A DNA stretch of 64,000 bases. It comes from Sacculina carcini (Eukaryota > Arthropoda > Thecostraca > Sacculinidae). Shown in pieces: positions 38,688-53,688 of this stretch. The first letter of the stretch is position 1. Every line of letters starts with the position of its first letter. A program made the translations under genes and the position numbers. The stretch is from assembly GCA_916048095.2 (NCBI GenBank), contig OU696576.1, positions 5,499,664 through 5,563,663 on the forward strand. Direction: 5' to 3'. Below the pieces are notes generated by a model. It saw only the letters and a list, made by a program, of their open reading frames with translations, was not told the origin of the DNA and made no database searches.

Positions 38688-41600
38688 ATCATATACCTCG
38701 CTATCATTTAAACCCACTCTTTATAGATACATTTAATTCGCCCGTCGTGCGGAACAGTTCATAAAATATAATTAATATTCAATTAATAAAAAAATTAGTG
38801 CAAATTGAAAAAGAAAAACAAACCCACAGGAAAGTTATAGCTAATCTAAAAGTCTAAATGTGAAATTTATGTTTCAATTTAGAAAACATGTTTTTCCACA
38901 ACACTATCAAAACAATGCAACCTTCTGTCATCTCTATAATTCCAGGTTAATGCTTCCGCTAAAACAGCATAAGTTGGCATTACATGATATTGCAACCCAT
39001 ATCCTTATGCAACTTATGCTTATGCAACTTGAAATTAAACCAATTAAATTACACAGTTAAATTCAGTAGTTTACTTTGTTCCCAATAGCATTTTACCCGC
39101 CCGTCGTGCGGAACGTTATTGAGGACAATAAAGCCTTTATATTCAGTAGAGTGTAGCATTAATTAAACTGTACGCAATAAAACCACACCATCCATGCTTG
39201 GAGATAATATGATGCATTCTTAATTGTGATTGGGCTTCAGTGAAATTTAATCGGTGTATATTCCTGTGTAATCGCAAGTGCGCATAATAGCTGTCAAATT
39301 GGCAATATGTCCTTTTGACTTTACACCGCCGTAACTTCCTTCAGATACCCTTTGGAAAATTACAAATTATACCGTATTGTAGAAGAAAAGATTTATAGAA
39401 CGATGGTATAATTTATTTTTATGTGTAACAAATAGTTACTGAGAAATAGTAGAAAAATGAATTAATTTTAGTCGCCCGGTGTTCAAGTGTAATTTTGGAT
39501 GTATTTGAGAATTTTGCCAATTTTACACGTTTTTTGTATCATTTGTGGGTATAAATTATAGCTTATCTTGTAGAACACAAAATTCTCTACACAGTAGTAT
39601 ATTCCTGTGTAATCGCAAGTGCGTAAATTGTGATTGGACTTCAGTGAAATTTAATCAGTGTATATTCATGTGTAATCGCAAGTACGCATAATAGCTGTCA
39701 AATTGGCAACATGACATTTTGACTTTACACCGGCGTAACTTCCTTCAGATACACTTTGGAAAATTAATAATTATACCGTACTGTAGGAAAAAAAATTTCT
39801 AGCACGATGGTATAATTAATTTTAATGTATGACAAATAGTTCCTGAGAAATGGGTATAAAAATGAATAAATTGTAGTCACCCGGTGTTCAAGTGTCATTT
39901 TGGATGTATTTGAGAATTTTGCCAATTTTACACGTTTTTTGTATCATTTGTGGGTATAAATTACACCTTTTCTTGTAGAACACAAAATTCTCTACACAGT
40001 AGTATATTCCTGTGTAATCGCAAGTGCGCATAATAGCTGTCAAATTGGCAATATGTCCTTTTGACTTTACACCGCCGTCACTTCCTTCAGATACACTTTG
40101 GAAAATTAAGAATTATACCGCATTTTAAAAAATACAATTTCCAGCACGATGATATAATTTATTTTAATGTGTGATAAATAGTTCCTGAGAAATAGGTAGA
40201 AAAATGAATTAATTTAGGCGCCCGGTGATCAAGTGTAATTTTGGATGTATTTGACAATTTTGCCAATTTTACACATTTTTTGTATCATTTGTGGGTATAA
40301 ATTATAACTTTTCTTGTAGAACACAAAATTATCTACACAATAGTATAATTTTTATAGCTGTACCATTGCTGGTTTATGAGGAATAGATAGGGGAATATTT
40401 ACCAAAACATTCACGGTTTCCAGTGCTAATTTTGCATTTTTGACTTTGTCATTTTGACTTCACACCGCCGTAACTTTTTTTTAATACACTTTGGAAAATT
40501 AAAAATTATACCGTGTTGTAGCAAACAAAATTCCCAGCATGATGGTATTATTTATTTAGTTGTGTGATAATTAGTTTTTGATACATAGAGAAAAAAGTAT
40601 AGAAAATCGGACGCGTGGAGTATAAATATAATTTTGAATATAGATTGAAATTTTGTCATGTTTACATCTTTTATGTTCTATTTTTGGATATGAATTATAA
40701 CCTATCTTGTAGAACAGAAAATTCTCTACACAGTGGTATAATCTGTTTGGCTGTACCATTTCTGGTTTATGAGGAGTAGATGGCAGAGCATTGACCACAA
40801 TTTTCGCATTTTTCAGGGTTCATTTTGTCTTTTCACCGCTATAACGTTTTTTGATTTCATTTTTGAAATTTAAAACTTAATTTAAAGTGTAGACAAGAAA
40901 ATTTCCAACGTGATGGTATAAATTGTTAGCGGGTAGGCTGAGTGGTGGCCGAATAATAGCTGATAGAAAATGGACCAAGGAGGGTCGAACAGACACACAG
41001 ACAGACAGACAGATACACACACAGACACACAGAGGATCTCTTTTATATATATAGATATATCATTAAAACCGCATTAAAACCCGCCCGTTGTGCGGAAAAA
41101 TTCATAAAAATATTACAAATTAAAAATAAATAAGGCAAACTCATGAAGACCTTAATCAATTAAAAAGTCTAAATTTCATTATTTTTAATTTTATTTTGAC
41201 AAAATATTTTCACTCAACCCGCCTCATATTTAAACCCGCCCGACGTGAGGAAAAATTCAGAACTCGAACACCATCCGTTCTGGTTCTTGAAGTCAAATCC
41301 ATTAGTTTTGTATATGAATTCATTCTATACGGTGAAATTGAACGTTTTATTGCTGCCCGCGGGACATTTTTATTTCATAAAAATGAGCCATCGCTTCGTT
41401 TGCGTTTGAAGCCCCTGATAATTGAACCAGCGAACCATGAGCCAGCGCAATTATGTCACCTCATATTCAAGCATACATACACAGACAGACAGATAATTTC
41501 TTCTTTATGTATATATATAGCATTAAAACCCGCCCGTTGTGCGGAGCAATTCATAACATGAAATTCATATTCAATTCATAAAAAATATGGAAAAATAAAA

Positions 41601-42378
41601 ATGAAATAGGGTACACTCATAAAAATATTAATCAATTGAAAATTATAAGTTTAATTATTTTTATTTCGACACAATATTTCCCCTCAGTCCGCCTGAGTCA
41701 TTTTTAAACCCGCCCGTCGTGCTGAATAATTCAGAACTCGAACACGATCCGTTCTGCATCTTGAAGTCAAATCCATTGGTTTTGTGTATGGATTAATTCT
41801 ACAGGGAAAATTGAACGTTCTATTGTCTATAGTTGCTGCCCGCGGAACATTTTTATTTTAAAAAAAAAACCTTTTTTTAAATGAACCATTTGAAAAAATG
41901 ATCTAAAAACACTTTTTTAAACCCACCCGTCGTGCGGAACAATTCATACAATAAAATTCATATCAAATCCATAAAATATAATGAATACAAATTGAAAAGC
42001 AAAAAATGTAACCTATAAATATCTTAACCAATAGAAAAGTCTAAATGTGAATATTTTTGTTCTTATTTTGACAAATATTATCCCTCAACCCGCCTGATAT
42101 AATTTTACACCATTATCATATTATCTCATAATTCCCGGTTAATGCTTCCACTAATGCATCATATTCATACAGTTGTTATTTTTTGGATTACATCGATAAT
42201 GCAGCCCTTGATATTACAGCCGATATTATATTATGCAATCTATATTCTGCTACGTATTATTCCTAATACATATATCATCAGATCGCAAAATATATTTAAA
42301 GGTTCACATCATTCTCCAAAATCATTTGCTTAAGAGCTATTCTACTTTTATCGCTAGAATATTTACTGCTAGCAAAAT
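38688..42378 (+). repeat. Array unit 11, standard form (3691 bp), sister of unit 10
   Basis: It has the same marker haplotype and the same TATATCATT variant (near 41055) as unit 10, indicating a recent duplication of one unit into two neighbours. Confidence 0.92.
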
Positions 42379-45300
42379 ATCATATACCTCGCTATCATTT
42401 AAACCCACTCTTTATAGATACATTTAATTCGCCCGTCGTGCGGAACAGTTCATAAAATATAATTAATATTCAATTAATAAAAAAATTAGTGCAAATTGAA
42501 AAAGAAAAACAAACCCACAGGAAAGTTATAGCTAATCTAAAAGTCTAAATGTGAAATTTATGTTTCAATTTAGAAAACATGTTTTTCCACAACACTATCA
42601 AAACAATGCAACCTTCTGTCATCTCTATAATTCCAGGTTAATGCTTCCGCTAAAACAGCATAAGTTGGCATTACATGATATTGCAACCCATATCCTTATG
42701 CAACTTATGCTTATGCAACTTGAAATTAAACCAATTAAATTACACAGTTAAATTCAGTAGTTTACTTTGTTCCCAATAGCATTTTACCCGCCCGTCGTGC
42801 GGAACGTTATTGAGGACAATAAAGCCTTTATATTCAGTAGAGTGTAGCATTAATTAAACTGTACGCAATAAAACCACACCATCCATGCTTGGAGATAATA
42901 TGATGCATTCTTAATTGTGATTGGGCTTCAGTGAAATTTAATCGGTGTATATTCCTGTGTAATCGCAAGTGCGCATAATAGCTGTCAAATTGGCAATATG
43001 TCCTTTTGACTTTACACCGCCGTAACTTCCTTCAGATACCCTTTGGAAAATTACAAATTATACCGTATTGTAGAAGAAAAGATTTATAGAACGATGGTAT
43101 AATTTATTTTTATGTGTAACAAATAGTTACTGAGAAATAGTAGAAAAATGAATTAATTTTAGTCGCCCGGTGTTCAAGTGTAATTTTGGATGTATTTGAG
43201 AATTTTGCCAATTTTACACGTTTTTTGTATCATTTGTGGGTATAAATTATAGCTTATCTTGTAGAACACAAAATTCTCTACACAGTAGTATATTCCTGTG
43301 TAATCGCAAGTGCGTAAATTGTGATTGGACTTCAGTGAAATTTAATCAGTGTATATTCATGTGTAATCGCAAGTATACGCATAATAGCTGTCAAATTGGC
43401 AACATGACATTTTGACTTTACACCGGCGTAACTTCCTTCAGATACACTTTGGAAAATTAATAATTATACCGTACTGTAGGAAAAAAAATTTCTAGCACGA
43501 TGGTATAATTAATTTTAATGTATGACAAATAGTTCCTGAGAAATGGGTATAAAAATGAATAAATTGTAGTCACCCGGTGTTCAAGTGTCATTTTGGATGT
43601 ATTTGAGAATTTTGCCAATTTTACACGTTTTTTGTATCATTTGTGGGTATAAATTACACCTTTTCTTGTAGAACACAAAATTCTCTACACAGTAGTATAT
43701 TCCTGTGTAATCGCAAGTGCGCATAATAGCTGTCAAATTGGCAATATGTCCTTTTGACTTTACACCGCCGTCACTTCCTTCAGATACACTTTGGAAAATT
43801 AAGAATTATACCGCATTTTAAAAAATACAATTTCCAGCACGATGATATAATTTATTTTAATGTGTGATAAATAGTTCCTGAGAAATAGGTAGAAAAATGA
43901 ATTAATTTAGGCGCCCGGTGATCAAGTGTAATTTTGGATGTATTTGACAATTTTGCCAATTTTACACATTTTTTGTATCATTTGTGGGTATAAATTATAA
44001 CTTTTCTTGTAGAACACAAAATTATCTACACAATAGTATAATTTTTATAGCTGTACCATTGCTGGTTTATGAGGAATAGATAGGGGAATATTTACCAAAA
44101 CATTCACGGTTTCCAGTGCTAATTTTGCATTTTTGACTTTGTCATTTTGACTTCACACCGCCGTAACTTTTTTTTAATACACTTTGGAAAATTAAAAATT
44201 ATACCGTGTTGTAGCAAACAAAATTCCCAGCATGATGGTATTATTTATTTAGTTGTGTGATAATTAGTTTTTGATACATAGAGAAAAAAGTATAGAAAAT
44301 CGGACGCGTGGAGTATAAATATAATTTTGAATATAGATTGAAATTTTGTCATGTTTACATCTTTTATGTTCTATTTTTGGATATGAATTATAACCTATCT
44401 TGTAGAACAGAAAATTCTCTACACAGTGGTATAATCTGTTTGGCTGTACCATTTCTGGTTTATGAGGAGTAGATGGCAGAGCATTGACCACAATTTTCGC
44501 ATTTTTCAGGGTTCATTTTGTCTTTTCACCGCTATAACGTTTTTTGATTTCATTTTTGAAATTTAAAACTTAATTTAAAGTGTAGACAAGAAAATTTCCA
44601 ACGTGATGGTATAAATTGTTAGCGGGTAGGCTGAGTGGTGGCCGAATAATAGCTGATAGAAAATGGACCAAGGAGGGTCGAACAGACACACAGACAGACA
44701 GACAGATACACACACAGACACACAGAGGATCTCTTTTATATATATAGACTAGCATTAAAACCCGCCCGTTGTGCGGAGCAATTAATAAAAAAATTGCAAA
44801 TTAAAAATAAATAAGGCAAAGTCATGAAAACCTTAATCAATTAAAAGGTCTAAATTTCATTATTTTTAATTTTATTTTGACAAAATATTTTCACTCAACC
44901 CGCCTCATATTTAAACCCGCCCGACGTGAGGAAAAATTCAGAACTCGAACACCATCCGTTCTGGTTCTTGAAGTTGAATCCATTAGTTTTGTATATGAAT
45001 TCATTCTATACGGTGAAATTGAACGTTTTATTGCTGCCCGCGGGACATTTTTATTTCATAAAAATGAGCCATCGCTTCGTTTGCGTTTGAAGCCCCTGAT
45101 CATTGAACCAGCGAACCATGAACCAGCGCAATTATGTCACCTAATATTCAAGCATACATACACAGACAGACAGATAATTTCTTCTTTATGTATATATATG
45201 GCATTAAAACCCGCCCGTTGTGCGGAGCAATTCATAAAAATATTGCAAATTAAAAATAAATAAGGCAAACTCATGAAAACATTAATCAATTAAAAGGTCT

Positions 45301-47318
45301 AAATTTCATTATTTTTAATTTTATTTTGACAAAATATTTTCACTCATCCCGCCTCATATTTAAACCCGCCCGACGTGAGGAATAATTCAGAACTCGAACA
45401 CCATCCGTTCTGGTTCTTGAAGTCAAATCCATTAGTTTTGTATATGAATTCATTCTATACGGTGAAATTGAACGTTTTATTGCTGCCCGCGGGACATTTT
45501 TATTTCATAAAAATGAGCCATCGCTTCGTTTGCGTTTGAAGCCCCTGATCATTGAACCAGCGAACCATGAACCAGCGCAATTATGTCACCTAATATTCAA
45601 GCATACATACACAGACAGACAGATAATTTCTTCTTTCTTTATTGGCATTGCAAATTAAAAATAAATAAGGCAAACTCATGAAAACATTAATCAATTAAAA
45701 GGTCTAAATTTCATTATTTTTAATTTTATTTTGACAAAATATTTTCACTCATCCCGCCTCATATTTAAACCCGCCCGACGTGAGGAATAATTCAGAACTC
45801 GAACACCATCCGTTCTGGTTCTTGAAGTCAAATCCATTAGTTTTGTATATGAATTCATTCTATACGGTGAAATTGAACGTTTTATTGCTGCCCGCGGGAC
45901 ATTTTTATTTCATAAAAATGAGCCATCGCTTCGTTTGCGTTTGAAGCCCCTGATCATTGAACCAGCGAACCATGAACCAGCGCAATTATGTCACCTAATA
46001 TTCAAGCATACATACACAGACAGACAGATAATTTCTTCTTTCTTTATTGGCATTGCAAATTAAAAATAAATAAGGCAAACTCATGAAAACATTAATCAAT
46101 TAAAAGGTCTAAATTTCATTATTTTTAATTTTATTTTGACAAAATATTTTCACTCATCCCGCCTCATATTTAAACCCGCCCGACGTGAGGAATAATTCAG
46201 AACTCGAACACCATCCGTTCTGGTTCTTGAAGTCAAATCCATTAGTTTTGTATATGAATTCATTCTATACGGTGAAATTGAACGTTTTATTGCTGCCCGC
46301 GGGACATTTTTATTTCATAAAAATGAGCCATCGCTTCGTTTGCGTTTGAAGCCCCTGATCATTGAACCAGCGAACCATGAGCCAGCGCAATTATGTCACC
46401 TCATATTCAAGCATACATACACAGACAGACAGATAATTTCTTCTTTATGTATATATATAGCATTAAAACCCGCCCGTTGTGCGGAGCAATTCATAACATG
46501 AAATTCATATTCAATTCATAAAAAATATGGAAAAATAAAAATGAAATAGGGTACACTCATAAAAATATTAATCAATTGAAAATTATAAGTTTAATTATTT
46601 TTATTTCGACACAATATTTCCCCTCAGTCCGCCTGAGTCATTTTTAAACCCGCCCGTCGTGCTGAATAATTCAGAACTCGAACACGATCCGTTCTGCATC
46701 TTGAAGTCAAATCCATTGGTTTTGTGTATGGATTAATTCTACAGGGAAAATTGAACGTTCTATTGTCTATAGTTGCTGCCCGCGGAACATTTTTATTTTA
46801 AAAAAAAAACCTTTTTTTAAATGAACCATTTGAAAAAATGATCTAAAAACACTTTTTTAAACCCACCCGTCGTGCGGAACAATTCATACAATAAAATTCA
46901 TATCAAATCCATAAAATATAATGAATACAAATTGAAAAGCAAAAAATGTAACCTATAAATATCTTAACCAATAGAAAAGTCTAAATGTGAATATTTTTGT
47001 TCTTATTTTGACAAATATTATCCCTCAACCCGCCTGATATAATTTTACACCATTATCATATTATCTCATAATTCCCGGTTAATGCTTCCACTAATGCATC
47101 ATATTCATACAGTTGTTATTTTTTGGATTACATCGATAATGCAGCCCTTGATATTACAGCCGATATTATATTATGCAATCTATATTCTGCTACGTATTAT
47201 TCCTAATACATATATCATCAGATCGCAAAATATATTTAAAGGTTCACATCATTCTCCAAAATCATTTGCTTAAGAGCTATTCTACTTTTATCGCTAGAAT
47301 ATTTACTGCTAGCAAAAT
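42379..47318 (+). repeat. Array unit 12, expanded form (4940 bp)
   Basis: It is about 1250 bp longer than standard because of extra A-B copies after the D tail, three of them in a regular 405-bp tandem (45245-46459). Marker 1 is T and marker 2 has TA. The first B copy stays open for about 128 codons, the longest frame in the array, by chance read-through into A. Confidence 0.92.
45245..46459 (+). repeat. 405-bp tandem triplication of A-B within unit 12
   Basis: The word GCAAATTAAAAATAAATAAG recurs at 45245, 45650 and 46055, exactly 405 bp apart. The two internal joins are identical (TTCTTTCTTTATTGGCATTG at about 45631-45650 and 46036-46055): each A copy has lost its GC-rich box and is fused to the end of the preceding B. 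One rearranged unit was therefore formed first and then copied. Confidence 0.9.
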
Positions 47319-50300
47319 ATCATATACCTCGCTATCATTTAAACCCACTCTTTATAGATACATTTAATTCGCCCGTCGTGCGGAACAGTTCATAAAATAT
47401 AATTAATATTCAATTAATAAAAAAATTAGTGCAAATTGAAAAAGAAAAACAAACCCACAGGAAAGTTATAGCTAATCTAAAAGTCTAAATGTGAAATTTA
47501 TGTTTCAATTTAGAAAACATGTTTTTCCACAACACTATCAAAACAATGCAACCTTCTGTCATCTCTATAATTCCAGGTTAATGCTTCCGCTAAAACAGCA
47601 TAAGTTGGCATTACATGATATTGCAACCCATATCCTTATGCAACTTATGCTTATGCAACTTGAAATTAAACCAATTAAATTACACAGTTAAATTCAGTAG
47701 TTTACTCTGTTCCCAATAGCATTTTACCCGCCCGTCGTGCGGAACGTTATTGAGGACAATAAAGCCTTTATATTCAGTAGAGTGTAGCATTAATTAAACT
47801 GTACGCAATAAAACCACACCATCCATGCTTGGAGATAATATGATGCATTCTTAATTGTGATTGGGCTTCAGTGAAATTTAATCGGTGTATATTCCTGTGT
47901 AATCGCAAGTGCGCATAATAGCTGTCAAATTGGCAATATGTCCTTTTGACTTTACACCGCCGTAACTTCCTTCAGATACCCTTTGGAAAATTACAAATTA
48001 TACCGTATTGTAGAAGAAAAGATTTATAGAACGATGGTATAATTTATTTTTATGTGTAACAAATAGTTACTGAGAAATAGTAGAAAAATGAATTAATTTT
48101 AGTCGCCCGGTGTTCAAGTGTAATTTTGGATGTATTTGAGAATTTTGCCAATTTTACACGTTTTTTGTATCATTTGTGGGTATAAATTATAGCTTATCTT
48201 GTAGAACACAAAATTCTCTACACAGTAGTATATTCCTGTGTAATCGCAAGTGCGTAAATTGTGATTGGACTTCAGTGAAATTTAATCAGTGTATATTCAT
48301 GTGTAATCGCAAGTATACGCATAATAGCTGTCAAATTGGCAACATGACATTTTGACTTTACACCGGCGTAACTTCCTTCAGATACACTTTGGAAAATTAA
48401 TAATTATACCGTACTGTAGGAAACAAAATTTCTAGCACGATGGTATAATTAATTTTAATGTATGACAAACAGTTCCTGAGAAATGGGTAGAAAAATGAAT
48501 TAATTTTAGTCACCCGGTGTTCAAGTGTAATTTTGGATGTATTTGAGAATTTTGCCAATTTTACACGTTTTTTGTATCATTTGTGGGTATAAATTATACA
48601 TTTTCTTGTAGAACACAAAATTCTCTACACAGTAGTATATTCCTGTGTAATCGCAAGTGCGCATAATAGCTGTCAAATTGGCAATATGTCCATTTGACTT
48701 TACACCGCCGTAACTTCCTTCAGATACACTTTGGAAAATTAAGAATTATACCGTATTGTAGAAAACAAACTTTCCAGCACAATGGTATAATTTATTTTTA
48801 TGTGTAACAAATAGTTCTTGAGAAATAGGTAGAAAAATGAATTAATTTTAGTCGCACGGTGTTCAAGTGTAATTTTGGATGTATTTGAGAATTTTTCCAA
48901 TTTTACACGTTTTTTGTATCATTTGTGGGTATAAATTATAGCGTTTCTTGTAGAACACAAAATTTTCTACACAATAGTATAATTTTTATAACTGTAACTC
49001 TGCTGGTTTAAGAGGAATAGATAGCGGAATATTGACCAAAATATTCGCGTTTTTCAGTGCCTTTTTGACTTTGTCATTTTGACTTCACACCGCCGTAACT
49101 TTTTTTTAATACACTTTGGAAAATTAAAATTTATACCGTGCTGTAAAAAACAAAATTCCCAGCATGATGGTAATATTTATTTAGATGTGTGATGTTTAGT
49201 TGCTGAGAAATAGAGAAAAAAGTACAGAAAATCGGACGCGTCGAGCTTAAATATAATTTTGAATGTAGACTGAAATTTTGTCATTTTTACATATTTTATA
49301 TTTAATTTTTGGATATTAATTATAACCTATCTTGTAGAACAGAAAATTCTCTACACAGTGGTATAATCTGTTTGGCTATACCATTTCTGGTTTATGAGGA
49401 GTAGATGGCAGAGCATTGACCACAATTTTCGCATTTTTCAGGGTTCATTTTGTCTTTTCACCGCTATAACTTTTTTTGATTTCATTTTGGAAATTTAAAA
49501 TTTAATCTAAAGTGTAGACAAGAAAATTTCCAACGTGATGGTATAAATTGTTAGCGGGTAGGCTAAGTGGTGGCCGAATAATAGCTGATAGAAAATGGAC
49601 CAAGGAGGGTCGAACAGACACACAGACAGACACACACACAGACACACAGAGGATCTCTTTTATATATATAGATATATATAGATATATATATATATAGCAT
49701 TAAAACCCGCCCGTTGTGCGGAGCAATTCATAACACTTCAGATACACTTTGGAAAATTCAGATACACTTTGGAAAATTAAGAATAATACCGTGTTGTAGA
49801 AAACAAAATTTCTAGCACGATGGTATAATTAATTTTAATGTATGACAAACAGTTCCTGAGAAATAGGTAGAAAAATGAATTAATTTTAGTCGCCCGGTGT
49901 TCAAGTGTAATTTTGGATGAATTTGAGAATTTTGCCAATTTTACACGTTTTTTGTATCATTTGTGGGTATAAATTATAGCTTATCTTGTAGAACACAAAA
50001 TTCTCTACACAGTAGCATGTTCCTGAGTAATCGCAAGTGCGTCAATTGTGATTAGACTTCAGTGAAATTAAATCAGTGTATATTCATGTGTAATCGCCAG
50101 TGCGCATAATAGCTGTCAAATTGGCAACATGACATTTTGACTTTACACCGCCGTAACTTCCTTCAGATACACTTTGGATATTTAAGAATTATACCGTATT
50201 GTAGAAACCAAAATTTCTAGCACGATGGTATAATTCATTTTAATGTGTCACAATTAGTTTTTGAGAAATAGGTAGAAAAATGAATAAATTTTAGTCACCC

Positions 50301-53300
50301 GGTGCTCAAGTGTAATTTTGGATGTATTTGAGAATTTTGCCAATTTTACACGTTTTTTGTATCATTTGTGGGTATAAATTATACCTTTTCTTGTAGAACA
50401 CAAAATTTTCTACACAGTAGTATATTCCGTTATTGAGGACAATAAAGCCTTTATATTCAGTATAGTGTAGCATTAATTAAACTGTACGCAATAAAACCAC
50501 ACAATCCATGCTTGGAGATAATATGATGAATTCTTAATTGTGATTGGGCTTCAGTGAAATTTAATCGGTGTATATTCCTGTGTAATCGCAAGTGCGCATA
50601 ATAGCTGTCAAATTGGCAACATGATAATTTGACTTTACACCGCCGTAACTTCCTTCAGATACACTTTGTAAAATTACAAATTATACCGTATTGTAGAAAA
50701 CAAGATTTCTAGCACGATGGTATAATTTATTTTTATGTTTAACAAATAGTTACTGAGAAATAGTAGAAAAATTAATTAATTTTATTCGGCCGGTGTTCAA
50801 GTGAAATTTCGGATGTATTTGAGAATTTTGCCAATTTTACACGTTTTTTGTATCATTTGTGGGTATAAATTATAGCTTATCTTGTAGAACACAAAATTAT
50901 CTACACAGTAGTATATTCCTGTGTAATCGCAAGTGCGTAAATTATGATTGGACTTCAGTGAAATTAAATCAGTGTATATTCATGTGTAATCGCAAGTGCG
51001 CATAATAGCTGTCAAATTGGCAACATGACAATTTGACTTTACACCGCCGTAACTTCCTTCAGATACACTTTGGAAAATTAAAAATTATACCGTATTGTAG
51101 AAAACAAAATTTCTAGCACGATGGTATAATTAATTTTAATGTATGACAAACAGTTCCTGAGAAATGGGTAGAAAAATGAATTAATTTTAGTCACCCGGTG
51201 TTCAAGTGTAATTTTGGATGTATTTGAGAATTTTGCCAATTTTACACGTTTTTTGTATCATTTGTGGGTATAAATTATACATTTTCTTGTAGAACACAAA
51301 ATTCTCTACACAGTAGTATATTCCTGTGTAATCGCAAGTGCGCATAATAGCTGTCAAATTGGCAATATGTCCATTTGACTTTACACCGCCGTAACTTCCT
51401 TCAGATACACTTTGGAAAATTAAGAATTATACCGTATTGTAGAAAACAAACTTTCCAGCACAATGGTATAATTTATTTTTATGTGTAACAAATAGTTCTT
51501 GAGAAATAGGTAGAAAAATGAATTAATTTTAGTCGCACGGTGTTCAAGTGTAATTTTGGATGTATTTGAGAATTTTTCCAATTTTACACGTTTTTTGTAT
51601 CATTTGTGGGTATAAATTATAGCGTTTCTTGTAGAACACAAAATTTTCTACACAATAGTATAATTTTTATAACTGTAACTCTGCTGGTTTAAGAGGAATA
51701 GATAGCGGAATATTGACCAAAATATTCGCGTTTTTCAGTGCCTTTTTGACTTTGTCATTTTGACTTCACACCGCCGTAACTTTTTCTTAATACGCTCTGG
51801 AAAATTAAAATTTATACCGTGCTGTAGAAAACAAAATTCCCAGCATGATGGTAATATTTATTTAGATGTGTGATGTTTAGTTGCTGAGAAATAGAGAAAA
51901 AAGTACAGAAAATCGGACGCGTCGAGCTTAAATATAATTTTCAATGTAGACTGAAATTTTGTCATTTTTACATATTTTATATTTAATTTTTGGATATTAA
52001 TTATAACCTATCTTGTAGAACAGAAAATTCTCTACACAGTGGTATAATCTGTTTGGCTGTACCATTTCTGGTTTATGAGGAGTAGATGGCAGAGCATTGA
52101 CCACAATTTTCGCATTTTTCAGGGTTCATTTTGTCTTTTCACCGCTATAACTTTTTTTGATTTAATTTTTGAAATTTAAAATTTAATCTAAAGTGTAGAC
52201 AAGAAAATTTCCAACGTGATGGTATAAATTGTTAGCGGGTAGGCTGAGTGGTGGCCGAATAATAGCTGATAGAAAATGGACCAAGGAGGGTCGAACAGAC
52301 ACACAGACAGACAGACAGACAGATACACACACAGACACACAGAGGATCTCTTTTATATATATAGATATAGCATTAAAACCGCATTAAAACCCGCCCGTTG
52401 TGCGGAAAAATTCATAAAAATATTACAAATTAAAAATAAATAAGGCAAACTCATGAAGACCTTAATCAATTAAAAAGTCTAAATTTCATTATTTTTAATT
52501 TTATTTTGACAAAATATTTTCACTCAACCCGCCTCATATTTAAACCCGCCCGACGTGAGGAAAAATTCAGAACTCGAACACCATCCGTTCTGGTTCTTGA
52601 AGTCAAATCCATTAGTTTTGTATATGAATTCATTCTATACGGTGAAATTGAACGTTTTATTGCTGCCCGCGGGACATTTTTATTTCATAAAAATGAGCCA
52701 TCGCTTCGTTTGCGTTTGAAGCCCCTGATAATTGAACCAGCGAACCATGAGCCAGCGCAATTATGTCACCTCATATTCAAGCATACATACACAGACAGAC
52801 AGATAATTTCTTCTTTATGTATATATATAGCATTAAAACCCGCCCGTTGTGCGGAGCAATTCATAACATGAAATTCATATTCAATTCATAAAAAATATGG
52901 AAAAATAAAAATGAAATAGGGTACACTCATAAAAATATTAATCAATTGAAAATTATAAGTTAAATTATTTTTATTTCGACACAATATTTCCCCTCAGTCC
53001 GCCTGAGTCATTTTTAAACCCGCCCGTCGTGCTGAATAATTCAGAACTCGAACACGATCCGTTCTGCATCTTGAAGTCAAATCCATTGGTTTTGTGTATG
53101 GATTAATTCTACAGGGAAAATTGAACGTTCTATTGTCTATAGTTGCTGCCCGCGGAACATTTTTATTTTAAAAAAAAAACCTTTTTTTAAATGAACCATT
53201 TGAAAAAATGATCTAAAAACACTTTTTTAAACCCACCCGTCGTGCGGAACAATTCATACAATAAAATTCATATCAAATCCATAAAATATAATGAATACAA

Positions 53301-53688
53301 ATTGAAAAGCAAAAAATGTAACCTATAAATATCTTAACCAATAGAAAAGTCTAAATGTGAATATTTTTGTTCTTATTTTGACAAATATTATTCCTCAACC
53401 CGCCTGATATAATTTTACACCATTATCATATTATCTCATAATTCCCGGTTAATGCTTCCACTAATGCATCATATTCATACAGTTGTTATTTTTTGGATTA
53501 CATCGATAATGCAGCCCTTGATATTACAGCCGATATTATATTATGCAATCTATATTCTGCTACGTATTATTCCTAATACATATATCATCAGATCGCAAAA
53601 TATATTTAAAGGTTCACATCATTCTCCAAAATCATTTGCTTAAGAGCTATTCTACTTTTATCGCTAGAATATTTACTGCTAGCAAAAT
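47319..53688 (+). repeat. Array unit 13, irregular long form (6370 bp)
   Basis: After a normal start it holds two rounds of C modules (about 48300-49690 and 49740-52370) that are more diverged from the standard C copies than the standard units are from each other. A D tail at 49430-49698 is followed by only the first part of an A module, cut at about 49735 and fused to the inside of a C module. A second join at about 50428 leads from C into E without its GC-rich box. Marker 1 is C, marker 2 has TA (near 48316), and marker 3 is TTAAAT. Confidence 0.9.
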
